A stretch of DNA of 64,000 bases from Sporolactobacillus pectinivorans (GCF_002802965.1 NZ_NXGA01000001.1:3817343-3881342), one strand, 5' to 3'. Counted from the first letter of the stretch, positions 45,073 to 54,273 are shown. Notes: generated by a model from the letters alone, not told the origin. Program-made: numbers and translations.

Positions 45073-45221
45073 GAATCCTCCTTTTTTAGTCATAAAAAAT
45101 AAGCCTTTTAACGCCATGCTGAGGGCAAAATATAAAGACTCACAGATTCTTATTAAGCTCAAGTTTTTTAACCTGTTTCTAAACGTCATCTGGAGAAAAT
45201 TAAATAAAGGGTATCATCCAC

Positions 45222-45251
45222 TACGGGACACTTTTATAAAAGTGTCCCGTA
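45222..45251. repeat. 30-base perfect palindrome downstream of the late promoter
   Basis: TACGGGACACTTTTA and its exact complement TAAAAGTGTCCCGTA lie back to back with no loop. No T-run follows on either side. It is about 50 bases downstream of the putative late promoter. It may be an operator, a processing or antitermination site, or joined IS ends left at the deletion. Confidence 0.75.
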
Positions 45252-45302
45252 TCCTGATCTTTGCCAAGGGACCTTCTCAACTCCCCGCCCTCTTTTCATG
45301 AT

Positions 45303-45330
45303 ACTATAATACAATAAAATTGCGGGTCAA
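45303..45330 (-). promoter_or_regulatory. Putative promoter of the tail (late) operon
   Basis: On the minus strand TTGACC (45,325-45,330) and TATAGT (45,303-45,308) are spaced by 16 bases, just past the ArpU gene and reading into the tail module. About 650 bases with only relics separate it from the first intact tail gene. Confidence 0.5.
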
Positions 45331-45352
45331 ATGCACAAGCTTTGCACACGAT

Positions 45353-45775
45353 TCATAGCCAGCCAATTTTATCAGCAACTATAAGCACGAAATCTTTCCG
45401 GTATTTAGTAGCCGTATTCCGGTGCATATTACATCTGTCAGCTATACTGTCCCAAGTTAGATTTAAATTGCTCCAATAACGCAGCTTAATGATTTTCCGA
45501 TGATCTTCCGTTACCTGGCTGTATGCAGTCTCGATCGCCTGAACTATTTCTTCAAGATTTCTCAACTTTCTGTTTGTTGCCAGTCTTGTCGCAATCAGTT
45601 CTGTTGGTCGTCCAGGATAGTTACTTCGCCCGCCACCCACATTTTCATCATCGTTGTTTACTCCAAATATAACCTCTTCGCGCAACTTCCGAATCTCTTT
45701 CTTGGTATCATTAAAGGCATACAGTTCCGCTTCTATATGTTTAAACGTTGCCGATCTTAATTTCTCACTTACTGG
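45353..45775 (-). CDS. ArpU-family late transcription regulator
   Basis: The 140-residue phage protein has a C-terminal sigma-70 region 4-like helix-turn-helix (HRKIIKLRYWSNLNLTWDSIADRCNMHRNTATKYRKDFV). ArpU/RinA-type proteins switch on packaging, structural and lysis genes. ATG 45,775 follows GGAGG at 8 bases. Its retention beside a tail-only operon suggests the late genes can still be induced. Confidence 0.8.
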   Translation of the reverse strand, partial: PVSEKLRSATFKHIEAELYAFNDTKKEIRKLREEVIFGVNNDDENVGGGRSNYPGRPTELIATRLATNRKLRNLEEIVQAIETAYSQVTEDHRKIIKLRYWSNLNLTWDSIADRCNMHRNTATKYRKDFVLIVADKIGWL

Positions 45776-46118
45776 CATTCGTTTCGCCTCCATCTATCTG
45801 TAAGCCATCCATTCTTCTTCACGCATCTCTGGAACGGGCAGAGTCCTTCTTTATCCAACCAGATGCAACCTTTGCATCCATATTCCGGATCCTTAGTCTT
45901 CACCACGCCCACACTCCTTCCAACAAACAAATAAATAAATCATACAGACACTAGCGCTTGGTTAAACACACCCATCAATTGAAACGCGTATTTCAATATT
46001 CCGATTTCTTTTGCTTTGCCATGCCCACGTTAAACAGGCTTTTTGACTCATTGATCTGTCCCTTTCATACACATCTTCCACTCATAAAATGTATTAACAC
46101 ATGATGAGGAGGTGTTCG

Positions 46119-46235
46119 ATGATGTGTTCTGATGGTGGATACAGCGGCGGGTATGGCAGCGGCAGCGGATTTGCGCTGATTGTCGTTCTGTTTATTCTTT
46201 TGATTATCGTTGGCGTTTCCTTTGTAAGATGGTAG
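46119..46235 (+). CDS. YjcZ-family sporulation micropeptide
   Basis: The 38-residue peptide starts MMCSDGGYSGGYGSGSG and continues FALIVVLFILLIIVGVSFV, the Gly/Tyr-rich head plus single membrane helix typical of YjcZ-type sporulation proteins. GAGGAGG lies 6 bases before the ATG. It is on the plus strand inside a minus-strand prophage module. CATACACAT about 45 bases upstream resembles a sporulation-sigma -10 element; weak evidence. A GC-rich hairpin follows at 46,275-46,308. Confidence 0.75.
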   Translation: MMCSDGGYSGGYGSGSGFALIVVLFILLIIVGVSFVRW

Positions 46236-46345
46236 ACAACCAGATCCGTCAAAACTAACAAAAGGACATTGCCAGCCAAGAGCACCTGCACCCGGGTGCC
46301 CTTTTGGCATTCAATCAAATTTCTTCCAGCCGCTTAGCTTTCCTC

Positions 46346-47215
46346 CTAGATATTGCCCATATAAGCTTCCAGCCATTGCGCTCTCTCTTCAGTCGTCATT
46401 CCCTCCGGAAAGGCTGAATCATCCTCATGCTCGCTTTTTTCTCCCTGCTGTTTGTTTTTCATCCATGCGGGTTCCGGCTCATGATGAACATGGGCAGAAC
46501 CACTCTGATCGCTTTGCCGCTTCTTTGAATCCATGAACTTTTTCTGTTCCGCATTTGCCTGGGCAACGTTTTTAATACCTTTTTTGATCCAGCTATTCAA
46601 AATGGACCGGGCATAGGGATACTGTTTGCCATTTTGAGACGCCTTCTCAAATGCCAGACAGACAAGACTTTCAGATAGTCCATCGTTATCGATGTAATCT
46701 GTGATTTCGTCCAACAAAAGCGGCGTTGGCTGGCGTCCGAAGCAGATCATGTAAGAATCAAAAAAGTTTGACTTGGAAGCAGCAGTATTATTGCCTGTTT
46801 TGTTTCGTCCACTGCTAACTAATGTGGCCGGGTTGCCGGCATGACTGTCTGCACAGTTGTCGGCGCGATTGCCACCATCAGGTGCAAACAAAGTGTTTTT
46901 TACCCATTTACCCGCACGATTGTATGCATCAGGTGCAGACAAATCTGCCAATTTATAAACTGCGGCTTGATTCCCCCGCCGTGACCGAAACTCAATAAAT
47001 CCGTTCTGCTTTAATTCATTTCTTGCTTTGAAGATGGTACGTTCCGCAAGACCCGTCTTAACACATAACACCGATACAGCTACCGGAAATTCTCTCCGCC
47101 ATGCAGCTTTATTGTTTATATGCATCAGGGCATGCCATAAAGTAATTGCCGATGTGCTCAGTGAATTCGTCTCGAGCCGATCATAAAATGCGTTAATCTG
47201 AGTGATATAGTTCAC
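46346..47215 (-). CDS. Phage replication protein with DnaD-like domain
   Basis: The 289-residue protein has an N-terminal winged-helix region (VSVLCVKTGLAERTIFKARNELKQNGFIEF) that should bind the phage origin. A linker rich in Asn and Gly is followed by a C-terminal DnaD-type domain (CFGRQPTPLLLDEITDYIDNDGLSESLV ... YARSILNSWIKKGI), which recruits the host helicase loader. GTG 47,215 has GAGGTGATG upstream; the frame overlaps the preceding small gene by 23 bases. Confidence 0.82.
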   Translation of the reverse strand: MNYITQINAFYDRLETNSLSTSAITLWHALMHINNKAAWRREFPVAVSVLCVKTGLAERTIFKARNELKQNGFIEFRSRRGNQAAVYKLADLSAPDAYNRAGKWVKNTLFAPDGGNRADNCADSHAGNPATLVSSGRNKTGNNTAASKSNFFDSYMICFGRQPTPLLLDEITDYIDNDGLSESLVCLAFEKASQNGKQYPYARSILNSWIKKGIKNVAQANAEQKKFMDSKKRQSDQSGSAHVHHEPEPAWMKNKQQGEKSEHEDDSAFPEGMTTEERAQWLEAYMGNI

Positions 47216-47387
47216 AAATCATCACCTCACAAGCTGCGGGACTGTCAGAGTCCTGCCGCAGCCGAAAATATGAAACACGGCCTGCCCATGCTAGCTGATC
47301 ATTACAAGCATTACTCCATGCCAGTGCATCATCCAAGCCGGCCGGGCTTGTTCCATCATCAACTCCTGTTAATCGGGCTTTTGTCAT
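47193..47387 (-). CDS. Small early prophage protein
   Basis: The 64-residue protein (MTKARLTGVDDGTSPAGLDD ...) is not recognised. ATG 47,387 follows GAGGGGG. Overlap with the DnaD-like gene suggests coupled translation. Confidence 0.5.
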   Translation of the reverse strand: MTKARLTGVDDGTSPAGLDDALAWSNACNDQLAWAGRVSYFRLRQDSDSPAACEVMICELYHSD

Positions 47388-47551
47388 TTCAAGCCCCCTC
47401 GATAAACTGATCTTCATTCTCATGGGCAGAACATTACCTGACACCAAAGCCGACAGCCTGTAAATTAATTGCGTGCCAAGTTGTGGTTCACGTCCTGTTT
47501 CTCTCCACAGTTAAAATTATTGGCAGATTACAGAAACGTGAATGAGCAGAT

Positions 47552-47647
47552 TTAAGCTCTTCTGAATACTTCACCAATGCATTCTTTATTGCACGTTACA
47601 AATTCAATAAAGCCATCTCTGGGACATCTGCTCTGAACCCGGGTCAT
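47552..47647 (-). CDS. Tiny cysteine-containing early prophage peptide
   Basis: The 31-codon frame behind GAAGGT has three cysteines (CPRDG ... CNKEC), perhaps a zinc-binding knuckle. It lies between antirepressor and DnaD genes in the same direction. It could be real or chance. Confidence 0.35.
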   Translation of the reverse strand: MTRVQSRCPRDGFIEFVTCNKECIGEVFRRA

Positions 47648-47671
47648 GTGATTACCTTCTTTCAACATTTT

Positions 47672-48343
47672 TTAAGCAAATCGTTTTGGCTTATATGCTT
47701 CAACACATCGGATAGCATCCTGGAGTTCCCGGCGCAAGATGTCTTTGTAGCTGGCGACGGCGAACCTTTTCTTCAGTTCCCGGTAAATTTCCTGAAACAG
47801 CTTGCGCTGCTCGCCCTTATCAACTTCGAGCGCATAGACACGGTGGGCCACAGCCTTCTGCAACCGGCGCTGTTCACCATGATCAAGGGTGATCTGGGAT
47901 TCCACTTTTTCATCCAGTTCTATGATTTTTTGTGCCTGCTGCTGAGTGACTCTCTTCAATTTCTCCGTATTCTCAGCCGCCACTGCCATCAGACTCATAC
48001 AAGCGATCAACGATTGTCTTTCGTCCATCGTTTTCATGGCCGTTTTTTTTAAAATCGGCAGCACTTCGTGATTGACCCAGTACTGAAAAGGTTTTGTCTC
48101 CGGTTTTCGGAAATCATTAAGGAGATGATAAAGCCCCGGCTCACTGATGAAGTTGGTTTCGCCTGACTGGCTGACTAGATTGAATCCAGTCATTTCATAT
48201 TTATCTAACCCTTTCATAGCGTCCGACGTATTCTGTATTTTAAGTGCGTCGCAAACATTCTGAGCTTTGAACCAAATTTCACCGGCCTTGTCGATGACTG
48301 AAACTGCTAAACCTTTAAAATCGAAATGCTGCAGTTGCTCCAT
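47672..48343 (-). CDS. Phage antirepressor (Bro-N plus C-terminal ORF6C-type domain)
   Basis: The 223-residue protein has an N-terminal Bro-N DNA-binding domain (AVSVIDKAGEIWFKAQNVCDALKIQN, WVNHEVLPILKK) and a helical C-terminal domain with LDEKVESQITLDHGEQRRLQKAVAHRV. Antirepressors of this type counteract the CI repressor or bind DNA themselves. ATG 48,343 follows GAGAAGG. Confidence 0.85.
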   Translation of the reverse strand: MEQLQHFDFKGLAVSVIDKAGEIWFKAQNVCDALKIQNTSDAMKGLDKYEMTGFNLVSQSGETNFISEPGLYHLLNDFRKPETKPFQYWVNHEVLPILKKTAMKTMDERQSLIACMSLMAVAAENTEKLKRVTQQQAQKIIELDEKVESQITLDHGEQRRLQKAVAHRVYALEVDKGEQRKLFQEIYRELKKRFAVASYKDILRRELQDAIRCVEAYKPKRFA

Positions 48344-48351
48344 TTTCCTTC

Positions 48352-48603
48352 TCACTCCCTTATGTTGGATTGGTATTCCTCCCCTGGCCGAGAAGTCGGA
48401 ACCAAAAGAAATAGATCCACATCAATTTGCTCCCACTGTTCTAGTCTCCATTCCTCCGAATGGTGCCTTCCAAAATCCGGGCATTTCATTGTAAAATCAT
48501 ACAGATCTGAATCGCTCTTACCTGATACTTGTTTCGATTTTTTCTTAGTCTGTTTTTGGCTGCTTATGATACCTCTCATCTTTTTGTACACAGTTTGTGA
48601 CAT
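48352..48603 (-). CDS. Small early protein between cro-like gene and antirepressor
   Basis: The 83-residue basic-then-acidic protein is not recognised. Its ATG overlaps the stop of the cro-like frame (TAATG), a sign of coupled translation that supports it as a gene despite lacking homology I can name. Confidence 0.5.
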   Translation of the reverse strand: MSQTVYKKMRGIISSQKQTKKKSKQVSGKSDSDLYDFTMKCPDFGRHHSEEWRLEQWEQIDVDLFLLVPTSRPGEEYQSNIRE

Positions 48604-48791
48604 TACTGTTCAAAAAAAATTGTCCAATCAAAGTTCAGAACTTGAGCAATTTTTTTCGCAATATCAACAGATGTGTTTCTTTCACCGGTTTCGATCATGG
48701 CATATGTTGTTCTTGCTATATTAGCTTTCTCAGCAACATTAGCCTGTGTCATGTTTCGTCGTTTCCTGACAGCAATTAACCAATCCCTCGT
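48603..48791 (-). pseudogene. Cro-like XRE regulator with ACG at the start position
   Basis: The 62-codon frame encodes a complete small helix-turn-helix protein: RDWLIAVRKRRNMTQANVAE, KANIARTTYAMIETGER and so on to FDWTIFF. A ribosome site AAAGGGG lies 9 bases before codon 1, but codon 1 is ACG (48,789-48,791), and the in-frame codon two before it is TAA. ATG to ACG would be a single transition. It may be dead, or initiate weakly at ACG. Confidence 0.65.
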
Positions 48792-48843
48792 TTATATCAT
48801 CCCCTTTTGATGACGCGTATTGTGTAACCGATTTATGTTTAAG

Positions 48844-48872
48844 ATTATATGTCACGTTATGTGTCTAGTCAA
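48844..48872 (-). promoter_or_regulatory. Early (cro-side) promoter with operator
   Basis: On the minus strand TTGACT (48,867-48,872) and TATAAT (48,844-48,849) have a 17-base spacer containing a repressor-like site. It drives the cro-like / antirepressor / DnaD genes. Confidence 0.8.
48849..48863. promoter_or_regulatory. Repressor operator 1
   Basis: ATGTCAC-GTTA-TGTG shares ATGTCAC....TGTG with a second site at 48,915. It is buried in the spacer of the early promoter, so CI binding would shut lytic genes off. Confidence 0.6.
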
Positions 48873-48914
48873 GTATAAACTTGCAATGATTACTCTTTTC
48901 GTGTAAATAATAAT

Positions 48915-48929
48915 ATGTCACATATTGTG
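48915..48929. promoter_or_regulatory. Repressor operator 2
   Basis: ATGTCAC-ATAT-TGTG lies about 35 bases before the cI start, close to the TATAAT at 48,934, and probably gives autoregulation of cI. The two sites are 66 bases apart. Confidence 0.55.
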
Positions 48930-48964
48930 GAGCTATAATTATATTAATAAATTAGAGGACTGAT

Positions 48965-49336
48965 ATGATGCTATTAAAAGATAGACTCAGCCTTTTACGA
49001 ACCCAGAAAAAAATGACACAGGAAGATCTAGCAAACAAGATTGGAATTGCCAGAACCACTTATGCAATGTATGAACAGGGTAATAGAAACCCTGATTATG
49101 ATACATTGCAAAAATTAGCCGATGTGTTTGGCGTGACCAGGGCTTATCTGTTAGGAGATACCGACATTCCAAACTCCAATGAAAGCGTTGATGAAGAAAT
49201 TCAAAAGTTAATGGAAGATCCAGACTTCACTGCAGCGTTTAAGGACATGCCGGGTAATCCTGAGGAAGCAAAAAAAGACTTGATTGGTTTTATGAAGTTT
49301 TGGAAAGAGCAGGACGAAAGAAAAAACAAAAAATGA
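48965..49336 (+). CDS. CI-like phage repressor (XRE family)
   Basis: The 123-residue protein has an N-terminal helix-turn-helix (RLSLLRTQKKMTQEDLANKIGIARTTYAMYEQGNRNPD) similar to the cro-like protein, and a short acidic/helical C-terminus without a peptidase domain. It therefore cannot self-cleave; induction would need antirepressor or the adjacent metallopeptidase. It is divergent from the early operon. The following 220 bases contain no gene. Confidence 0.88.
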   Translation: MMLLKDRLSLLRTQKKMTQEDLANKIGIARTTYAMYEQGNRNPDYDTLQKLADVFGVTRAYLLGDTDIPNSNESVDEEIQKLMEDPDFTAAFKDMPGNPEEAKKDLIGFMKFWKEQDERKNKK

Positions 49337-49572
49337 TTTTTTTACTTTCAGCTGTATACTTTTAGCATCATTCCCAGTGATATAATAACTTAATGATGTT
49401 TAAGGACCTAATGGTGATTTCTCAATCAACTTAACAAGTACATGTTAACTAATCTTTTTTCACTATCGGAGAGAAGACGGAATTCCACTACTTTAAATGC
49501 ATATATCTCCTCTCCCCTATTAATTTAGTATTTTGCCGGAAAGGGCGAAAATAATTTATGGGGGAAACCATT

Positions 49573-49963
49573 ATGAAAAAGTTTCTAAAGGTCATTACAG
49601 CTGTTGTTCTGTCATTAAGTATCCTGTCAGGCATTTCATTCACACCTCATGGAATCGCCCAAACTCAGAACACAGCTTATGCTAAGATAACTCCGCTTAG
49701 AGTGACAAGTACACATCTAACTGTACGGCGCGGTCAGTATGCTTATTTCACAGTAGAAGGGAAAAGAAGTTCAGAAGGCTACGCGACCGTTTACTATAAA
49801 GTCCGGTAAGAGCAGATCACAAACATTGGGCTATAAAAAGTCAAATAGTAAAGGCTATGCAACTTGGCGTTGGAAGGTTGGGACTCGTACCACTCCGGGC
49901 ACATGGAAGGTATATGTGAACCTGGGCGGCCAAACTGACTATCTTTACTTGCATGTCGGATAA
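49573..49963 (+). pseudogene. Frameshifted secreted beta-domain protein
   Basis: A signal peptide (MKKFLKVITAVVLSLSILSG ...) and a beta domain run to YATVYYK, where the frame hits TAA at 49,807. Shifting by one base just before (at TAT AAA G TCC GGT) continues with SGKSRSQTLGYKKSN ... GTRTTPGTWKVYVNLGG to a TAA at 49,961. The joined product would be about 129 residues. It probably has a one-base insertion; a moron-type lysogenic gene by position. Confidence 0.65.
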
Positions 49964-49971
49964 ATAGACAA

Positions 49972-49997
49972 GCCCCCTTTACGGGCTTTTCTTTTGG
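49972..49997 (+). terminator. Terminator
   Basis: AAGCCC-CCTTTAC-GGGCTT followed by TTCTTTT lies directly after the frameshifted secreted-protein gene. Confidence 0.7.
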
Positions 49998-50038
49998 TTT
50001 TATAATCGAACATATATTCCTGTATAGAGGTGATCCTA

Positions 50039-50659
50039 TTGTACTTGCACCAAACAAAATTAGAAGACTATATCAAATATCTTTACGATTCGATAAATAT
50101 ATCAAATCCGGATGAGCTGGCTATGGACGAAATTGCTCAGAAACTGCATATTGAAGTCCTGCACTCCAGTTTCTGCAATAAGTCCGTTCGTTCAAACGGC
50201 CGGGTGGTCATCAATCTGAATACAAAACTGATCAGCCCTGAAGACCAATGGGAAACGTTCGGGCATGAGTTGTTCCACGCCTTGAAAGATGCCGGCAACC
50301 AGATCTACTTTCCGGTACCTCTCCGAGAGTTGCGCGAGAATAAAGCCAGAAATTTTGCCCTGCATTTCTGCATCCCAACCTTCATGCTGGATCAACTGCA
50401 CTGGCCGGAAAGCGATGCCTCTCCTTTTGTGGCCGGAAAGTTCCATGTCAACCCGGCTTTTGTTGATCAGCGACTGGAACAATATCGGCATCGGATTCTG
50501 CAAAATCAGGCGGATGAATATGAGGCCATCATCTGTGAACCGGCGCCCCCCAGATACAACCTTTCGGAACAATCGCCTGAAACACAGCGCATCATGAAGC
50601 AATTAAAAACACAACTGACAGAGAAGGGCGAAAAATTTGAGATCAAGAATTTATTATGA
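50039..50659 (+). CDS. immA: ImmA/IrrE-type metallopeptidase
   Basis: The 206-residue protein has the zinc motif GHELFHAL (HExxH) and downstream ENKARNFALHFCIP with the third-ligand region. In ICEBs1 and many phages ImmA cleaves the CI-type repressor after DNA damage. The adjacent CI lacks a self-cleavage domain, which fits. TTG 50,039 has AGAGGTG upstream. Confidence 0.88.
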   Translation: MYLHQTKLEDYIKYLYDSINISNPDELAMDEIAQKLHIEVLHSSFCNKSVRSNGRVVINLNTKLISPEDQWETFGHELFHALKDAGNQIYFPVPLRELRENKARNFALHFCIPTFMLDQLHWPESDASPFVAGKFHVNPAFVDQRLEQYRHRILQNQADEYEAIICEPAPPRYNLSEQSPETQRIMKQLKTQLTEKGEKFEIKNLL

Positions 50660-50990
50660 TACTGATCATGAAGGCCATCTGTTTCCGCTTTGGTATGCGA
50701 TAGAAGGCACAATTGATTGGAATGACAGCAAACTTTTCTTTTTTGTCGGCGCACCATTTGAGCGAATCGGCAGCATTGATTTTGACGATGGACGCATCGG
50801 GTGCTCTGTACACGCCGGGGAGATGATGATCAATAAAGAAATGCCGGAACAAATAGGCATCAATCTGAAAGCAGTCAAATGCCGCATCAGCCAGTTTATT
50901 GAACCAGAAAAGATTGAAAGGCTGATCTTTCAAATATCCGACATAGAAGAAATTTTGCAAATCGGAAAAGAACGATTTGTTTGGATCTAG
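50637..50990 (+). CDS. Unknown protein overlapping immA
   Basis: The frame of up to 117 residues from TTG 50,637 (GAAGGGCG upstream) overlaps the end of immA by 23 bases. Soluble, beta-rich N-terminal half (FPLWYAIEGTIDWNDSKLFFFVGAP) and helical C-terminus. Not recognised. Confidence 0.5.
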   Translation: MRSRIYYDTDHEGHLFPLWYAIEGTIDWNDSKLFFFVGAPFERIGSIDFDDGRIGCSVHAGEMMINKEMPEQIGINLKAVKCRISQFIEPEKIERLIFQISDIEEILQIGKERFVWI

Positions 50991-51067
50991 ACGTTTCCTA
51001 CTCTGTTGTCCTACCAAGAGTTTTTATTTTGCATCATTATCTATACGTTGCGTTAAATCACGGATGA

Positions 51068-51258
51068 AAAGTCTTTTGTCCCGCACATTAGTCAGGAAAA
51101 GTCCGGTTTTTCACTTTCTGAAGCATACGCATAACTCTCTTGTCGCGGCGAATGACAACCTGATCCGGATTATGGAACGGCTCGGACATGATGCAACCAC
51201 AAAAAGGTTTTATCTCAATGCGGCAAAAGCACAAAAAAGAGGCTTCTCAGAAGTTTAG
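51068..51258 (+). pseudogene. int: Phage integrase relic (C-terminal end of a tyrosine recombinase)
   Basis: The frame reads HFLKHTHNSLVAANDNLIRI, MERLGHDATTKRFYLN and so on: box II of tyrosine recombinases (normally H-x-L-R-H-T-H, here with K for the catalytic R) and the terminal Tyr region. About 300 N-terminal residues are missing. The prophage therefore cannot excise with its own enzyme. It marks the prophage end about 100 bases from groEL. Confidence 0.7.
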
Positions 51259-51360
51259 AACCTCACGAGAAACCTCAATTCTTAAATTATGGCACATATT
51301 CAACACATAATTCTTCAAATGTGTTCTGAATCCCTTGCTACACAAGAGGTCCAGGACTTT

Positions 51361-53001
<1,641 letters not shown>

Positions 53002-53031
53002 CTAAATTTTTTTGCCCGGTCTAAGTTTAAG

Positions 53032-53316
53032 TCAGTCAATAACAGCCAGAATATCGTCCTGACGAACAACAAGGAAAGTCTTGCCGTCATACTTGACTTC
53101 TGTGCCTGCGTATTTTGAATAAATGACTTTTTCTCCTTCTTTTACATCAAGAGCAATACGCTCGCCCTTATCGGAAACCTTGCCGGCACCGACTGCGACG
53201 ATACGTCCTTCCTGCGGCTTTTCCTTGGCCGAGTCAGGCAGCACGATACCACTTGCTGTTTTTTCTTCTTTTTCCTGTGGTTCGATAACGATCCGATCAC
53301 CCAATGGCTTTAACAT
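53032..53316 (-). CDS. groS: Co-chaperonin GroES
   Basis: The 94-residue cap of the GroEL ring has [14 protein letters not shown] at the start, the mobile loop [21 protein letters not shown] and [16 protein letters not shown]. The ATG at 53,316 follows GGAGGG; a longer upstream frame overlaps the CIRCE and is not real. Confidence 0.98.
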   Translation of the reverse strand: MLKPLGDRIVIEPQEKEEKTASGIVLPDSAKEKPQEGRIVAVGAGKVSDKGERIALDVKEGEKVIYSKYAGTEVKYDGKTFLVVRQDDILAVID

Positions 53317-53356
53317 TAAAAATACCCTCCTTAAAAACGTTAAGTTAAGTACTTTG

Positions 53357-53383
53357 TTAGCACTCACTTCGCCTGAGTGCTAA
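53357..53383. promoter_or_regulatory. CIRCE operator (HrcA binding site)
   Basis: TTAGCACTC-N9-GAGTGCTAA is a perfect match to the CIRCE consensus. It lies 41 bases before the groES start, just downstream of the promoter, so HrcA represses groESL until heat shock. Confidence 0.97.
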
Positions 53384-53393
53384 TCCATTTAAT

Positions 53394-53422
53394 ATGATAA
53401 TCAATTCCCTTTGGATTTGCAA
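53394..53422 (-). promoter_or_regulatory. groESL promoter
   Basis: TTGCAA (53,417-53,422) and TATCAT (53,394-53,399) on the minus strand have a 17-base spacer, with CIRCE at the expected transcription start. Confidence 0.65.
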
Positions 53423-53592
53423 GTTTTTCCCGAAATATTTACGAAATATCATTACTGTTTTACAAATATGGAAAACAGGCAGCATTTCTTTGCTCTTAAG
53501 CCGGTTATGATAAAATAGTAGTGACCCTTCAGGCCCTTTCTTAGCGCATTTATCAATGGCTGCCTATTCCATTTGAATATGAGGTGTTCTTT

Positions 53593-54273
53593 TTGGTTAA
53601 AAGATATACTGCAATCGTCGTTATTTATTTGCTGTGCTATCTCTCTCCGAAAATACCGGGTTTCATGTCCCTGGCCGATTTGTTTCCGAATCAAAGCCAG
53701 GGTTACGGCGATATTTACACAGCTGTTTTTTTTGTGACCCTGCTCTTCGTTTCACTCCTGCTTATTCCAGAGCGAAATCTGCGGATCGAAGAGAAGAAAG
53801 CCCCTCTGGGCATGTCCGTCCTTTGGGCTGTTGGCGGCGTGTTTGCTCTGTTTATCCTGCAAATTCTCGCAACGCTGATTGAGTTCTCAATTTTCGGCCA
53901 AGTATCCGCGTCCACACATACCAAGCAGATAGAAACGCTGACTAAGTATTCCCCCTTTTTCATTTTAACGGTCAGTATTATCGGACCGATACTTGAGGAA
54001 ATTGTTTTCCGGAAAATTTTCTTCGGAAGCCTGAGAAAAAAAATCGGTTTCTGGCTTGCAGCTATTATCAGTTCGTTGGTCTTCGCGCTCATGCATCAGG
54101 ACATCCAGCATTTACTCGTCTATTTCATGATCGGTGTATTTCTCTGTTTCACTTATCAGATGACGCGGAGAATCGCCGTCAATATGTTCATGCACGCAAC
54201 GATGAATGCCGTTGTTGTCCTGTTCAGTTATTATGGTTCCGCTACAGGATTAATTTATCTGCTTAGTCGCTGA
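53593..54273 (+). CDS. CPBP-family intramembrane metalloprotease (YdiL-like)
   Basis: The 226-residue protein has about 6-7 membrane helices and the CPBP/Abi motifs GPILEEIVFRKIFFG (EExxxR), FALMHQD and NMFMHATMNAV, which supply the zinc-binding Glu/His residues. Position next to groES matches B. subtilis ydiL. TTG 53,593 is preferred over an upstream GTG because GAGGTG then serves as ribosome site. Confidence 0.85.
   Translation: MVKRYTAIVVIYLLCYLSPKIPGFMSLADLFPNQSQGYGDIYTAVFFVTLLFVSLLLIPERNLRIEEKKAPLGMSVLWAVGGVFALFILQILATLIEFSIFGQVSASTHTKQIETLTKYSPFFILTVSIIGPILEEIVFRKIFFGSLRKKIGFWLAAIISSLVFALMHQDIQHLLVYFMIGVFLCFTYQMTRRIAVNMFMHATMNAVVVLFSYYGSATGLIYLLSR

Larger units (their letters stand above)
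30345..51300. mobile_element. Headless siphovirus prophage (tail + lysis + immunity modules)
   Basis: From the integrase relic near groEL to the lysis genes near 30,800 this is a prophage of temperate siphovirus organisation (TP901-1/A118-like tail order). Terminase, portal, protease and major capsid genes are absent and only scraps of minor head genes remain (44,650-45,080). All tail genes are full length. Attachment sites were not identified, so the outer limits are approximate. Confidence 0.8.

Noticed and set aside
44960..45301. Plus-strand 113-codon frame over the deletion scar
   Set aside because: It crosses the 30-base palindrome, the minus-strand truncated gene and its ribosome site; composition is not protein-like.
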